Positions 1-8,490 of a stretch of DNA of 29,360 nucleotides are shown in pieces (position 1 is the first letter of the stretch; each line of letters opens with the position of its first letter). This stretch comes from JAWXTP01 sp044433415 (GTDB lineage Bacteria; Bacteroidota; Bacteroidia; Bacteroidales; Rikenellaceae). Under the pieces are notes generated by a model. The model ran no database searches. It was given only the letters and a program-made list of their open reading frames with translations, and was not told where the DNA came from. The stretch is from assembly GCA_044433415.1 (NCBI GenBank), contig JAWXTP010000027.1, forward strand, positions 1-29,360. Reading direction: 5' to 3'. The position numbers were made by a program, and so were the translations under genes.

Positions 1-1134
1 CTCTTGCAGTCGTTCGATAACCTCTCTCACATCTGCACTATTGTACGCAGGTGTCCAAATTATCATATAAGCCTTCGCACTATCTTTTATTATCTGTGGC
101 GTTATTGCGCCACGAGAGATAAGAGCAATAGCGGTGTAAAGGGATTGATGCAGCGCAAAAATATTAGGAGAGTAGTCGGGTAGAAAATCATTGTTGATAG
201 AAAGTAGGAGTTCTATCAAGTCATTTATCGTATAGACTCTCTTGTCATCCAAATTCAGCGCTTCAGCCATACTGTATTTAGCATCATAATCTACAACTAT
301 TGTTGGCGAATATGTTTTCAAGAGCTTTTTGTCACTCTCAACACCAAGCAAGGTCTCCGCTGAGATTCCTGCCTTTTGTGCTCGTCGTACCTTTTTTATA
401 ATCGACAGAAGCGTAGTCAAATACTTTGACTTGAAGTTTGGAGTTTCACAAAATGTTGGCTCATCAGGTAGGATGCTAATCATTGGCTCAGCAATGTCGG
501 ACAAGAAGCTAAGGTTTACTCTTTTGGAGATGGGTGTTATCTCTTTAGCCTCCTTAGGAGATATTTTTTCAAGGAGTGAAGAAAAGTCAGGTACGTCAAG
601 AGCTTGCTTCTGTTCTATGACAACCCCTTTCTTCTGTATCTCTTTGATTAAATTAACATTATGAATTTCAAAAGCAAGGAATGGATTGTTATCTATCTCA
701 CGGCTAATCATATATATTACGGCCGCTAAGTGTTTGCATGGAACCGCCCAGTCAGGGCAGCTACATTGCATTTTAAAATCTGTCCATTGACGAGGAAATA
801 TCTTTAATCCACAATTAGAGGCAATCTCCATTATCGAAGGATCAAGCTGACGATTAAGAAGTCGTGAAATAATTATAGGGTGGTTTAATAGCTCAGTGAC
901 CAAACGCTCTATATCCTCCTCGAAGAATGGAGGTATGATAATATTAACCCTATAAGGGGTACGTCGACTACCTTGCACTGTAGCCGAGATAGAGTTTCCT
1001 CTTATATTTATACTTTTCACACTGCCATTACGAGCAAGAGTTGCCCCACGAGGCAGACGATTTGAGTAGTCTATATTATCTAGTGATTGAAGCCACGCCT
1101 GTCCCCACCATGTATTTCCAAACTTTTGTGCCAT
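1..1134 (-). CDS. SWIM zinc-finger family protein, partial (C-terminus beyond the left edge)
   Basis: This reading frame is open from an ATG at 1134 to the left edge, giving the first 378 residues. It begins MAQKFGNTWWGQAW, typical of SWIM proteins encoded beside SNF2-type helicases. The SWIM motif is visible as C124-S-C126 and C133-K-H135 (pattern CxC-x6-CxH), which should bind zinc and may contact DNA or protein. The family is known to neighbour SNF2/DEAD helicase genes, and the next gene in the transcription direction would lie outside the window, so a helicase partner is an inference. A promoter-like sequence lies at 1216-1245, about 80 bases upstream. No signal peptide is seen, so the protein is probably cytoplasmic. 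The family is clear; the biological role is not established from this sequence. Confidence 0.87.
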   Translation of the reverse strand, partial: MAQKFGNTWWGQAWLQSLDNIDYSNRLPRGATLARNGSVKSINIRGNSISATVQGSRRTPYRVNIIIPPFFEEDIERLVTELLNHPIIISRLLNRQLDPSIMEIASNCGLKIFPRQWTDFKMQCSCPDWAVPCKHLAAVIYMISREIDNNPFLAFEIHNVNLIKEIQKKGVVIEQKQALDVPDFSSLLEKISPKEAKEITPISKRVNLSFLSDIAEPMISILPDEPTFCETPNFKSKYLTTLLSIIKKVRRAQKAGISAETLLGVESDKKLLKTYSPTIVVDYDAKYSMAEALNLDDKRVYTINDLIELLLSINNDFLPDYSPNIFALHQSLYTAIALISRGAITPQIIKDSAKAYMIIWTPAYNSADVREVIERLQE

Positions 1135-1930
1135 TGTGTGTTTATTGATTGTGGTTATGTTATAAATACTATAATATGCCTTAGGGGTTTAATTTTTGTA
1201 GGTCCCCTTTACCTACAAAGATACTATTTTTTATGTAATATAAAAACTTGCTCTGAAATAAAAAGAAACTACGCTACTATCAATACTATCAATACTATTA
1301 CATTTTATAGGGATGGACGGTTTATGCTCTTTACGCAATCAAGGAGCTAATTTATACTGATGTTTATGCTATGGTGGTGATAGATTTTGCGATCTTTCAT
1401 TTTCTACTTAGGTATAAATGGCAATATTCATCCAACAGACAACCTAAAAGACCACACAAATGAAAGATTATTAAAAAAAACTAAAAAAACATTTGATTTT
1501 ATTATTGATTTTTCCTATTTCTGCCAAGACGGTATATACTTTTATGAATTAAAGTACAAATGTGTAATTTTTTACTAATTTACAAAGAATGAAAACGTCT
1601 TGTTTAAAGTAAAAATTAAATAGAGAAGGTACATTACATTTCTATATATTATCATATAGTTGTATTTATTTCTTTAGTATATACAAATAATCGAAGAAAA
1701 TTACACCATTATCAATGGATATTCTTTGTTATTTACGGCTCATTAAGTGATGATAACCAGAAGCTGCTTAATTTAATCTGCTGTGAATTCAATAAATACA
1801 TATGATAGAAATCGTTAATAAAAATGAATACCAATAAGTTCACGATCAAATAATATTAACTAAATTTAAATACTTGTAGATAACCTTTGCAAGTATAATA
1901 TATATTTTAAAATTAGCACCATTCAATATA
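1135..1930. other. AT-rich intergenic region without a supportable gene
   Basis: About 800 bases very rich in A and T. Two small open frames here (87 and 63 codons) have no recognisable domain, no convincing start context and no normal protein composition, so I do not call them. Visible items are the SWIM promoter, a 9-base tandem duplication (ACTATCAAT twice plus a partial third, about 1275-1299), and a weak promoter-like AACCTTTGC at 1882-1890 facing the fimbrillin genes. I see no tRNA or known RNA gene. Confidence 0.5.
1216..1245 (-). promoter_or_regulatory. putative Bacteroidetes-type promoter of the SWIM gene
   Basis: On the minus strand a TATCTTTG box (1216-1223) matches TAnnTTTG, with TTTT (1242-1245) 18 bases upstream in place of the -33 TTTG. 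Transcription would start near 1209 and leave a leader of about 75 bases. A 6-bp inverted repeat (GTAGGT/ACCTAC, 1198-1203 and 1211-1216) straddles the predicted start and could be an operator or a 5' hairpin. This is a pattern match only. Confidence 0.45.
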
Positions 1931-2090
1931 GGCGACTTCTAAAAATTGAATTTTAACGCTTTTGAATTTTAAAACTTCATCTTTGAGCTTTCTAAAATGT
2001 GCTATAGGAACTACTGCGCCATTATTTTTAAAGCCCAAATATAAAACTTTAAAATCCAGAATCAAACAAAACTAATTACTAGAACTCCCG
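1931..2090 (+). repeat. palindromic MITE-like element, copy A (near full length)
   Basis: A 160-bp imperfect palindrome. Left end GGCGACTTCTAAAAATTG, right end ATTACTAGAACTCCCG. Against copy C (8330-8490, reverse complement) a hand alignment with one gap gives about 126 identical positions of 161, so the two are homologous. The centre holds a hairpin-like core around TGCTATAGGAACTACTGCGC. Flanks are TATA on the left and TACA on the right, a near-perfect 4-bp duplication. It lies 61 bases upstream of the first fimbrillin start, in its probable leader. Confidence 0.8.
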
Positions 2091-2151
2091 TACACATATG
2101 TAACAATAAAACCAACAACAAATATATTAACCAACAAAACCTTTATTTAGT

Positions 2152-2937
2152 ATGAAAAACATTATGTATTTATTAAGTATAGTTGCAATTACTGTGAGCT
2201 GTACTCAAAATGAGAATTTTGACGAAAAACCCAAAGACGAAAATTTAGTTACGTTTACTGCATCAGAAATTACTACTCGTCTTATTGATAACGGAACAAC
2301 CTTTTCTTGGGAATTAGGTGACCAGATACAAATTGTCGCCGAAAGTGAATTTAGCAATCTTTGGTCTGTGCACGAGATTAGTAACACAACAACAGGCGAA
2401 ATGAGCTTTGTTTCAGGTGCTGAATATTATACTGATTCAATAGAAATATGGAATTATTATGCATGGTATCCTTCAACATTAAGTATTTCAGGTACAACAT
2501 TAAGTCTTGACCTTAACAATCAGGATATAACTGAACAGTTTGTTTTTGCAAGTGAAAATTCTTCGACAAACGAAGTTACATTAAATTTTGCACCTCAATA
2601 TACAAAACTTATATTTAATTTAAAAGCAGGACTTGGAGATATTTCTGACCTTACAGGAGCAAAAGCAACTATAAACGGAGTAAATACTAGTGGCGAATAC
2701 GATTATCTTACAGCCGAATTTTCTAATTTAACATCTGCAACACTAACACCTACAGTAGAGGTTGACGAAAGTGACACTACAACTGCTACAATAACACTCT
2801 ATATACTTGAAACAAAATCAAGTGACTGTGAGCTAGATATAAGTATAAGAGATGATAATTACGTTATATCTTTAACAAATGAAGAATGGTTAAAAGGCTT
2901 TATGTATGAATATAACGTTACTGTAGGCGCGGAATAA
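2152..2937 (+). CDS. fimbrillin family (Mfa-like) lipoprotein
   Basis: A 261-residue protein with a short lipoprotein signal; the predicted lipidated cysteine is C17 (ITVSC). The opening of the mature part, with a TTR segment followed by TTFSWELGDQIQI, is the typical start of Mfa-like_1 (fimbrillin) domains: a threonine-arginine stretch, then W-x-x-G-D-x-I. Such proteins are exported as lipoproteins and some are assembled into type V pili or act as anchor or accessory subunits. At 261 residues it is at the short end. It precedes a second fimbrillin-like lipoprotein by 54 bases, so the two probably form an operon. No other pilus gene (mfa/fim usher-like or tip genes) is in view, so a pilus role is an inference. 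A relic of the palindromic repeat starts 3 bases after its stop codon. Confidence 0.75.
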   Translation: MKNIMYLLSIVAITVSCTQNENFDEKPKDENLVTFTASEITTRLIDNGTTFSWELGDQIQIVAESEFSNLWSVHEISNTTTGEMSFVSGAEYYTDSIEIWNYYAWYPSTLSISGTTLSLDLNNQDITEQFVFASENSSTNEVTLNFAPQYTKLIFNLKAGLGDISDLTGAKATINGVNTSGEYDYLTAEFSNLTSATLTPTVEVDESDTTTATITLYILETKSSDCELDISIRDDNYVISLTNEEWLKGFMYEYNVTVGAE

Positions 2938-2991
2938 TAAAGGGAACTTCTAAATTCAAAAAACATTACAACAAATTTAAAATAAAAATTT

Positions 2992-4788
2992 ATGAAAAAA
3001 ATATTATACTTAATCATAACTTTAGGACTTGTATTAGGTTCTTGTTCTGATGATGGCAATGTAACCACTGAAAACAACAACAATGACGATAGCAATAACA
3101 ATACTCAAACTACTGATACTTTAGTAGAAGTAAAGTTCTCGCAAGCATCAATAACACGAGTTCTTAATGAATCTTGGCAATCTGATGATGAAATAGGCGT
3201 TTTTGCTTATGATAGCGATGGTAGTGTTTATGACAGTTATAGTAATATTGCATATACAACTAGTTCTAGCGGTTCGTCAGTAGATTTTAGTCCATCAAGC
3301 AAATCGATTTATTTTCCATCAGATGGTGGCAATTTAACATTTTATGCTTACTATCCTTACGTATCTTCCGCAAGTAGTGGCACTTATAGTGTAGATATTT
3401 CAGATCAGTCTAGCCCAGAACTTATAGATCTTATAGAAGCACGAAGTTCAACTAGTTATAATTATGAAAATCCAGATGTAGCACTTACATTCAACCACGT
3501 ACTTTCAAAACTTACATTAGATATTGTAAAAGGAGAAGGCACAGAATTGTTGGATTTTACAGATTTAAGCATATTAATTAATGAATCTCCTACAACTGCT
3601 AGTTATAATCTTAAAAGTGGAGTTTTAACAAATGGTAGTGTTTCATCAAGCAATTCAATCAGTGCACGAGCTGTTGTAGCTGGTGAACAATATGAGGCGA
3701 TACTTATCCCTAACTCCCCAATTTCGTTAACCTTCATTTTAGGAGATTTAGAATATACCTGGATTGCAAACGGTACAACTTTAGAAGGAGAAAAAGAGTA
3801 CAATTATGCTGTAACAATTTCAAAAGTTTCTATCTCAGTTAGTGAAGGTACAGTAAGCGGTTGGGAAATTGCAGACGACAAATCTGTAACAGCAGACAAA
3901 GTGACAGATCCAGATTCTGAAGTAAACCCAGATCCTGAAGTAAACCCTGATCCTGAAGTAGACCCAGATCCAGGAACTTTCCAAGGAGCAGGGACTGTGT
4001 CAGACCCATATGTAATTTCGTCAGCTTCAAATATGACGCTATTATCAACAAATGTTAGTGCAGGTGAAACTTATGAAGGTGTATATTTCAAAATGACAAA
4101 TGACATTAATCTTGACTGTAGCGAAACAAACCAATGGATAGCAATAGGTAGTACTACTACTCAATTCAAAGGTTATTTTGACGGCAATGGTAAAATTGTA
4201 AGTGGCATTTACATTAACAACTCAAGCAATTATCAAGGTTTATTTGGTGTAATTGGTTCAGGGGCTGTAGTCACAAATTTAGGATTATCAGGAGGTACAA
4301 TAACTGCTGCTTCATATGTAGGAGGTATAGCAGGAAGGAATAGTAGTGGTACTATAAGTAGCTGTTACAGTTCTTCATATATTAGTGCTACATCGTACTG
4401 TGGTGGAATAACAGGCAGTAACCCAGGAACAGTAACTAACTGTTATAATACTGGGACAATATATAGTACTAACCGTTTAACAGTCGCAGGTGTATGCGGT
4501 GGTAGCGCAGGTACAATAAGCTATTGTTACAATTCTGGTTCTTGTTATGGCTCTGGTATAGTAGGTTCAAATAGCGGCACAGTAACAAGTTGTTATTACC
4601 TAGACGAGTCAGCATCTACAGGTTACGTAAGTAACAGTGGTTCTATTTCTATAACTTCATACACAGAATGGCAAATGAGAAATGGCACATTTGCAGAAAC
4701 ATTAAATGCTGATCAAAGTACTAATGAATGGCAAGAAGATTATTCTACACCAATAAACAATAGTTATCCAATCCTTATATGGCAGTAA
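2992..4788 (+). CDS. fimbrillin-like lipoprotein with GLUG-repeat C-terminal region
   Basis: A 598-residue protein in three parts. A lipoprotein signal ends at C18 (LVLGSC), followed by an Asn/Asp/Thr-rich spacer. Residues about 45-295 form a Mfa-like/fimbrillin domain (SITRVLNESWQSDDEIGVF resembles its first strand). A proline/aspartate linker of six-residue units (PDPEVN) at about 306-328 leads to residues about 335-525, which hold glycine-rich GLUG-type repeats with recurring GGI-x-G and SCY/NCYN motifs (YVGGIAGRNSSGTISSCY). GLUG repeats occur in bacterial surface and adhesin proteins and are thought to stack as a beta-helix. The fusion suggests a surface-exposed adhesin or decorated pilus subunit; this is an inference. 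It follows the smaller fimbrillin by 54 bases and is followed by a strong terminator, so it closes the operon. Confidence 0.78.
   Translation: MKKILYLIITLGLVLGSCSDDGNVTTENNNNDDSNNNTQTTDTLVEVKFSQASITRVLNESWQSDDEIGVFAYDSDGSVYDSYSNIAYTTSSSGSSVDFSPSSKSIYFPSDGGNLTFYAYYPYVSSASSGTYSVDISDQSSPELIDLIEARSSTSYNYENPDVALTFNHVLSKLTLDIVKGEGTELLDFTDLSILINESPTTASYNLKSGVLTNGSVSSSNSISARAVVAGEQYEAILIPNSPISLTFILGDLEYTWIANGTTLEGEKEYNYAVTISKVSISVSEGTVSGWEIADDKSVTADKVTDPDSEVNPDPEVNPDPEVDPDPGTFQGAGTVSDPYVISSASNMTLLSTNVSAGETYEGVYFKMTNDINLDCSETNQWIAIGSTTTQFKGYFDGNGKIVSGIYINNSSNYQGLFGVIGSGAVVTNLGLSGGTITAASYVGGIAGRNSSGTISSCYSSSYISATSYCGGITGSNPGTVTNCYNTGTIYSTNRLTVAGVCGGSAGTISYCYNSGSCYGSGIVGSNSGTVTSCYYLDESASTGYVSNSGSISITSYTEWQMRNGTFAETLNADQSTNEWQEDYSTPINNSYPILIWQ
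3910..3972 (+). repeat. 18-bp in-frame tandem repeat coding a Pro-Asp-Pro-Glu-Val-Asn linker
   Basis: Three and a half copies of an 18-base unit close to CCAGATCCTGAAGTAAAC. The unit length is a multiple of three, so slippage would lengthen or shorten the linker between the fimbrillin and GLUG parts without a frameshift. Confidence 0.85.
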
Positions 4789-4879
4789 CTAAGTTCCAAA
4801 TTGTAACTTTATGTCACGGATAACAAGGTTTACAGTTATTGCGTAAAAGCGAAGTTAACGACGACTCTACTATTATACA

Positions 4880-4926
4880 AAAAAAGCATTAGTATTAAAT
4901 GAATCATTTAATACTAATGCTTTTTT
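4880..4926. terminator. strong bidirectional rho-independent terminator
   Basis: A perfect 23-bp inverted repeat (4880-4902 and 4904-4926) with core GCATTAGTATTAAATGA, flanked by an A-run on the left and a T-run on the right. It sits between convergent genes, the second fimbrillin (plus) and the ABC-F ATPase (minus), and can serve both. Confidence 0.9.
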
Positions 4927-4977
4927 GCGGATAGCAATTAAGAAATGGTCTAAAATTGAGTTTAGGAGTTCCTTAAT

Positions 4978-6834
4978 TTAGATTTCTGAAAGCTCAAGCC
5001 AACGGAAACTTTTCTCATCTAAGTCTTCTGTTAACGCCTCGTACTCTTTAGAAATAGTCATAATTTCATCACTGCCAAGTGTGCCGTTAGACATCTTAGC
5101 TTCTAACTCCGCTTTCTTAGCTTCTAACTCAGGGATTTCCTTATCTAGCGCCTCAAGTTCACACTTTTCCTTATATGTTAACTTGCGCGTATTATTTTTA
5201 GGCTTAGCAACCTTCTCAACTTGTTGTTGTGGTTTCTCCGCCTTACGCTCCATATCTATTTTATCAAGCTCCGCATTTCTGTATTGAGTGTAGTTACCCT
5301 CAAAAATACGCAATACCCCATTACCCTCAAAGACTAATAGATGGTCTACAACTTTATCCATGAAATAACGGTCGTGGGAAACAACAATTAAACACCCCCC
5401 AAAACCTGCTAAGAACTCTTCGAGGATATTAAGAGTTACGATATCTAAGTCATTAGTTGGCTCATCAAGAATAAGGAAATTCGGAGACTCCATAAGTATG
5501 GTAAGAAGATATAGCTTACGTTTCTCACCTCCACTTAACTTATAAACATAGTTGTATTGAGTGTCAGGAGTAAACAAAAAGTGAGTCAACAACTGAGATG
5601 CTGTTATGGTACTACCATTGGCAAGAGTTACAACTTCTGCTATATCCTTAATAACATCTATCACCCTCTTATTTTCATCAAAGTCTACCCCATCTTGACG
5701 GAAATAACCAAACTTAACACTTTCACCTATGTCTGTAATACCTGAGTCAGCACTCATACCTCCTGTAAGTATCTTAAGGAAGGTAGACTTGCCTGTTCCA
5801 TTATTCCCTATTATTCCTAGCTTCTCATAACGTGAGAAAGTATAACTGAACTTATCTAAGATAACCTTTGACGAATCAAAAGACTTAGACACCTCTTTCA
5901 TTTCAAAGATTTTAGTACCTAGCCTACTTCCCCCTAAGGCTATTTCTATAGTAGCATCATTACGTTTTTTAAATGCCTTATCCTTAATTTCATAAAAGGC
6001 ATCTTCTCTATATTTAGCTTTATGACCACGTGCCTGAGGCATACGACGCATCCATTCTAACTCTCGACGATATAGGTTTTGTGCTCTTTCTACCTCGCTA
6101 TTAAATTGCTCTATACGCTCATTTCTCTTTAACAAATAGTCGTTATAACTACCCTTGTACTGGAAAAGAGAACATTGATCTAACTCATAAATATTAGTAC
6201 ATACCCTCTCTAAGAAATATCTATCATGGGTTACCATTAATAAAGTCTTATCCCTCTTAATAAGATATTCCTCTAACCACGCTGACATTTCAAGATCTAA
6301 GTGGTTGGTAGGCTCATCAAGTATAAGTACATCAGGATCGTTAATAAGGACTATTGCTAGAGCTACACGCTTTAACTGACCTCCTGAAAGTGTTGATACT
6401 CTTTGACTTAAATCTCTAATCTTTAAACGTGACAAAATCTCTTTAGCTCTATACTCAAAATCCCAAGCATTTAGAGAATCCATCTTTGTAAGCAAAGTAG
6501 ATGTTAGCTCATGATTAGACTCTAAAATAGCCTTCTCGTAATCTCTAACTGTAGAGGATATCTCATCATCAGAACGATATATAGCCTCTAACACTGTTAA
6601 TGACTCGTCGATATCAGGTTTCTGAGATAGATAACCTATCCTTATATCATTTCTGTAAACTATGCTTCCACTGTCGGGCTCTTCAACCTTAGCTATTATA
6701 TTTAGTAAAGTGGTCTTCCCTGCACCATTAATTGCAATAAGCGCAATTCGACTTCTCTCTTGTATGGAAAGTGATAGGTTCTCATAAAGAAGCTGCTCGC
6801 CAAACGTTTTTGTTATGTTTTCTACTTGAATCAT
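4978..6834 (-). CDS. uup: ABC-F family ATPase, Uup-like
   Basis: A 618-residue soluble protein with two ABC domains and no membrane segments. Domain 1: Walker A AINGAGKT (34-41), signature LSGGQ (149-153), Walker B LILDEPTNHLD (170-180). Domain 2: Walker A GNNGTGKST (343-351), signature LSGGE (433-437), Walker B LILDEPTNDLD. The interdomain linker has the MPQARGHKAKYRE segment typical of the Uup class, and residues about 545-618 form a charged coiled coil like the Uup C-terminal DNA- or ribosome-binding domain. ABC-F proteins act on ribosomes in translation rather than in transport; Uup is also linked to transposon excision and replication stress in E. coli. It lies 120 bases after coaBC, and that gap is mostly occupied by repeat copy B. 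Family assignment is firm; the subfamily is likely. Confidence 0.9.
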   Translation of the reverse strand: MIQVENITKTFGEQLLYENLSLSIQERSRIALIAINGAGKTTLLNIIAKVEEPDSGSIVYRNDIRIGYLSQKPDIDESLTVLEAIYRSDDEISSTVRDYEKAILESNHELTSTLLTKMDSLNAWDFEYRAKEILSRLKIRDLSQRVSTLSGGQLKRVALAIVLINDPDVLILDEPTNHLDLEMSAWLEEYLIKRDKTLLMVTHDRYFLERVCTNIYELDQCSLFQYKGSYNDYLLKRNERIEQFNSEVERAQNLYRRELEWMRRMPQARGHKAKYREDAFYEIKDKAFKKRNDATIEIALGGSRLGTKIFEMKEVSKSFDSSKVILDKFSYTFSRYEKLGIIGNNGTGKSTFLKILTGGMSADSGITDIGESVKFGYFRQDGVDFDENKRVIDVIKDIAEVVTLANGSTITASQLLTHFLFTPDTQYNYVYKLSGGEKRKLYLLTILMESPNFLILDEPTNDLDIVTLNILEEFLAGFGGCLIVVSHDRYFMDKVVDHLLVFEGNGVLRIFEGNYTQYRNAELDKIDMERKAEKPQQQVEKVAKPKNNTRKLTYKEKCELEALDKEIPELEAKKAELEAKMSNGTLGSDEIMTISKEYEALTEDLDEKSFRWLELSEI

Positions 6835-6867
6835 ATTTTTAGCTAAAAGTTATTCGAAATTTTTTAC

Positions 6868-6954
6868 AGGGAGTTCTAATAATTAGTTTTATTCGATTAT
6901 GGATTTAAAGGCTTTAAATTCAAAAACGTTAAAACCCAATTTTTATAAGTCCCC
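6868..6954 (-). repeat. palindromic MITE-like element, copy B (internally shortened)
   Basis: An 87-bp copy in the reverse orientation. It retains both ends (reading along minus: GGGGACTTATAAAAATTGGG on one side and AATTATTAGAACTCCC on the other) but lacks the central core. It is bounded by TTAC at 6864-6867 and TTAC at 6955-6958, an exact 4-bp direct repeat; the right TTAC contains the coaBC stop codon read on the minus strand. It fills most of the coaBC-uup gap. Confidence 0.8.
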
Positions 6955-8178
6955 TTACTTTAAATATACACTACATATCTCATCCACTATATCTATAGCA
7001 ACAGCATCCTTCTGCTTTGTAGTATAAGTTTTAGAAGCTCCATTTTTATGGAATATTGTCACCTTATTAGTGTCTAGCTTAAATCCTGCATCCTTATCCT
7101 GTAGAGAATTTAATACTATGAAATCTAAATTCTTCTTATTTAACTTTTTAAGTGCATTTTCTCTCTCGGAATCTGTCTCAAGGGCAAAGCCTACTAAGCA
7201 CTGATTATCACGCTTCTGAGAACCTAGTTCTGCTGCTATATCTACTGTTTTACGAAGATTTATAGTCATAAACTCCTGTCCCTCCTGCTTCTTAAGTTTT
7301 AAGGGACTCACCTCGGCAGGTGTAAAGTCGGCTACTGCTGCTGCCATGATAATTATATCACTATCTTGGTTATGCGTCATAACTGTTTTATGCATATCAT
7401 CAGCAGACATAGCTTTTATTTCTTGTATTCCTGCTACACTACCTAGAAGTTTACTATCTACAGAAGCTCTTATAAGAGTAACATCAGCTCCGCGATTTAA
7501 ACACTCCTGAGCTAAGGCATAACCCATCTTCCCAGAAGAGTAATTAGATATATACCTTACCGCATCTATAGGTTCGATATTACCTCCAGCTGTAATAAGG
7601 ACTTTCTTACCTTGTAACTCTTTAGAGCTAGCGTTACTGAAATATTCTTTTATCTTATTAGCTATCTCCTCAGGTTCTTCCATTCTGCCTTTTCCAGTTA
7701 ATCCACTTGCTAAGAAACCATCTTGAGGTTCTATAATATTAACATTATCTGCTCTTAAAACATCTAAATTACGCTGAGTAGAAGAATGTTTATACATATC
7801 TAAGTCCATTGTAGGACACACAAAAATAGGGCATCTAGCAGACAAATAAGTAGTTAAAAGCAAATTATCAGCTATACCATTAGCCATTTTAGCAAGACTA
7901 TTAGCAGTTGCAGGTGCTATGACATAGGCATCAGCCCACAAACCCAATTTCACATGTGAATTCCACTCACCATTCTCAGGGTTAAAGAAATCTACGACTA
8001 TAGGGTTTTGAGATAAGGTAGCCAAAGTGAGAGGCGTAATAAATTGTTTGGCTAAAGGTGTCATTATAACTTTCACCTCTGCACCAGCTTTCTTTAACTC
8101 TCTCACCAAAGTAGCTGTCTTATAGGCTGCAATTCCACCTGTAACTCCTACAAGTATATTTTTACCTTTTAACATCAT
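6955..8178 (-). CDS. coaBC: bifunctional phosphopantothenoylcysteine decarboxylase / phosphopantothenate-cysteine ligase
   Basis: A 407-residue protein, the usual length for CoaBC, catalysing two steps of coenzyme A synthesis: ligation of cysteine to 4'-phosphopantothenate, then decarboxylation to 4'-phosphopantetheine. The N-terminal flavoprotein (CoaC) part has VGVTGGIAAYK, the active-site histidine H75 in SHVKLG, the PATANSLAKMANGIADNLL segment (94-107 region) and the GKGRMEEPEEI clamp near 163-172. The CoaB part starts near 191 (KKVLITAGGNIEPIDAVRYI) with SNYSSGKMG. It starts MMLKGK; either methionine could be used. It follows rpoZ in the Bacteroidetes order bamD-rpoZ-coaBC, but here the spacer is about 300 bases because repeat copy C is inserted. 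Confidence 0.96.
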   Translation of the reverse strand: MMLKGKNILVGVTGGIAAYKTATLVRELKKAGAEVKVIMTPLAKQFITPLTLATLSQNPIVVDFFNPENGEWNSHVKLGLWADAYVIAPATANSLAKMANGIADNLLLTTYLSARCPIFVCPTMDLDMYKHSSTQRNLDVLRADNVNIIEPQDGFLASGLTGKGRMEEPEEIANKIKEYFSNASSKELQGKKVLITAGGNIEPIDAVRYISNYSSGKMGYALAQECLNRGADVTLIRASVDSKLLGSVAGIQEIKAMSADDMHKTVMTHNQDSDIIIMAAAVADFTPAEVSPLKLKKQEGQEFMTINLRKTVDIAAELGSQKRDNQCLVGFALETDSERENALKKLNKKNLDFIVLNSLQDKDAGFKLDTNKVTIFHKNGASKTYTTKQKDAVAIDIVDEICSVYLK

Positions 8179-8231
8179 ATATTTTGATTAATGTAAAATT
8201 TATTATTTTTTGCTCACATATAAATACACCA

Positions 8232-8269
8232 AAACTATATTAACAACACCAACGTTATCAATATAGTTT
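8232..8269 (-). other. hairpin in the coaBC upstream region
   Basis: A perfect 10-bp inverted repeat (AAACTATATT at 8232-8241 and its complement at 8260-8269) with an 18-base loop, 53 bases upstream of the coaBC start. It matches no riboswitch I recognise. It has no T-run on the minus side, so it is not a clear terminator. The rest of 8179-8329 holds nothing I can name. Confidence 0.4.
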
Positions 8270-8329
8270 CAGATGTATACTAAATGTATAGGAGAATAAA
8301 AATCTAACTATTGTTGACTTTTATCTTTA

Positions 8330-8490
8330 GGGGAGTTCTAATAATTGGTTTTATTCGATTTTGGATTTAGAAGTTTTAGGTTTGAAGTTTTCAAAATGAT
8401 GGCATAGTGGTTCCTATGGCATATTTTGAAAATTTCAAAGATAAAACTTATAAATTCTAAAGCGTTAAAATCCTATTTTTAGAAGTTCCC
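8330..8490 (-). repeat. palindromic MITE-like element, copy C (full length)
   Basis: A 161-bp imperfect palindrome between rpoZ and coaBC, reverse orientation. The two halves pair over most of their length, from GGGGAGTTCTAATAATTGG at one end to its near complement at the other, with a core hairpin ATGGCATAG-TGGTTC-CTATGGCAT at about 8399-8422. It is bounded by TTTA (8326-8329) and TTTA (8491-8494), an exact 4-bp direct repeat. The element contributes the last three sense codons and the stop codon of rpoZ. Confidence 0.85.

Noticed and set aside
329..664. A 111-codon plus-strand frame
   Set aside because: It lies wholly antisense to the SWIM gene, whose protein motifs are clear.
1087..1578. 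Two small plus-strand open frames (87 and 63 codons) in the left gap
   Set aside because: The first overlaps the SWIM coding start on the other strand; neither has a recognisable motif or convincing start, and such frames arise easily in this sequence.
8179..8329. A riboswitch in the coaBC leader
   Set aside because: There is one 10-bp hairpin but no match to any riboswitch consensus I know, and no terminator or anti-terminator pair.
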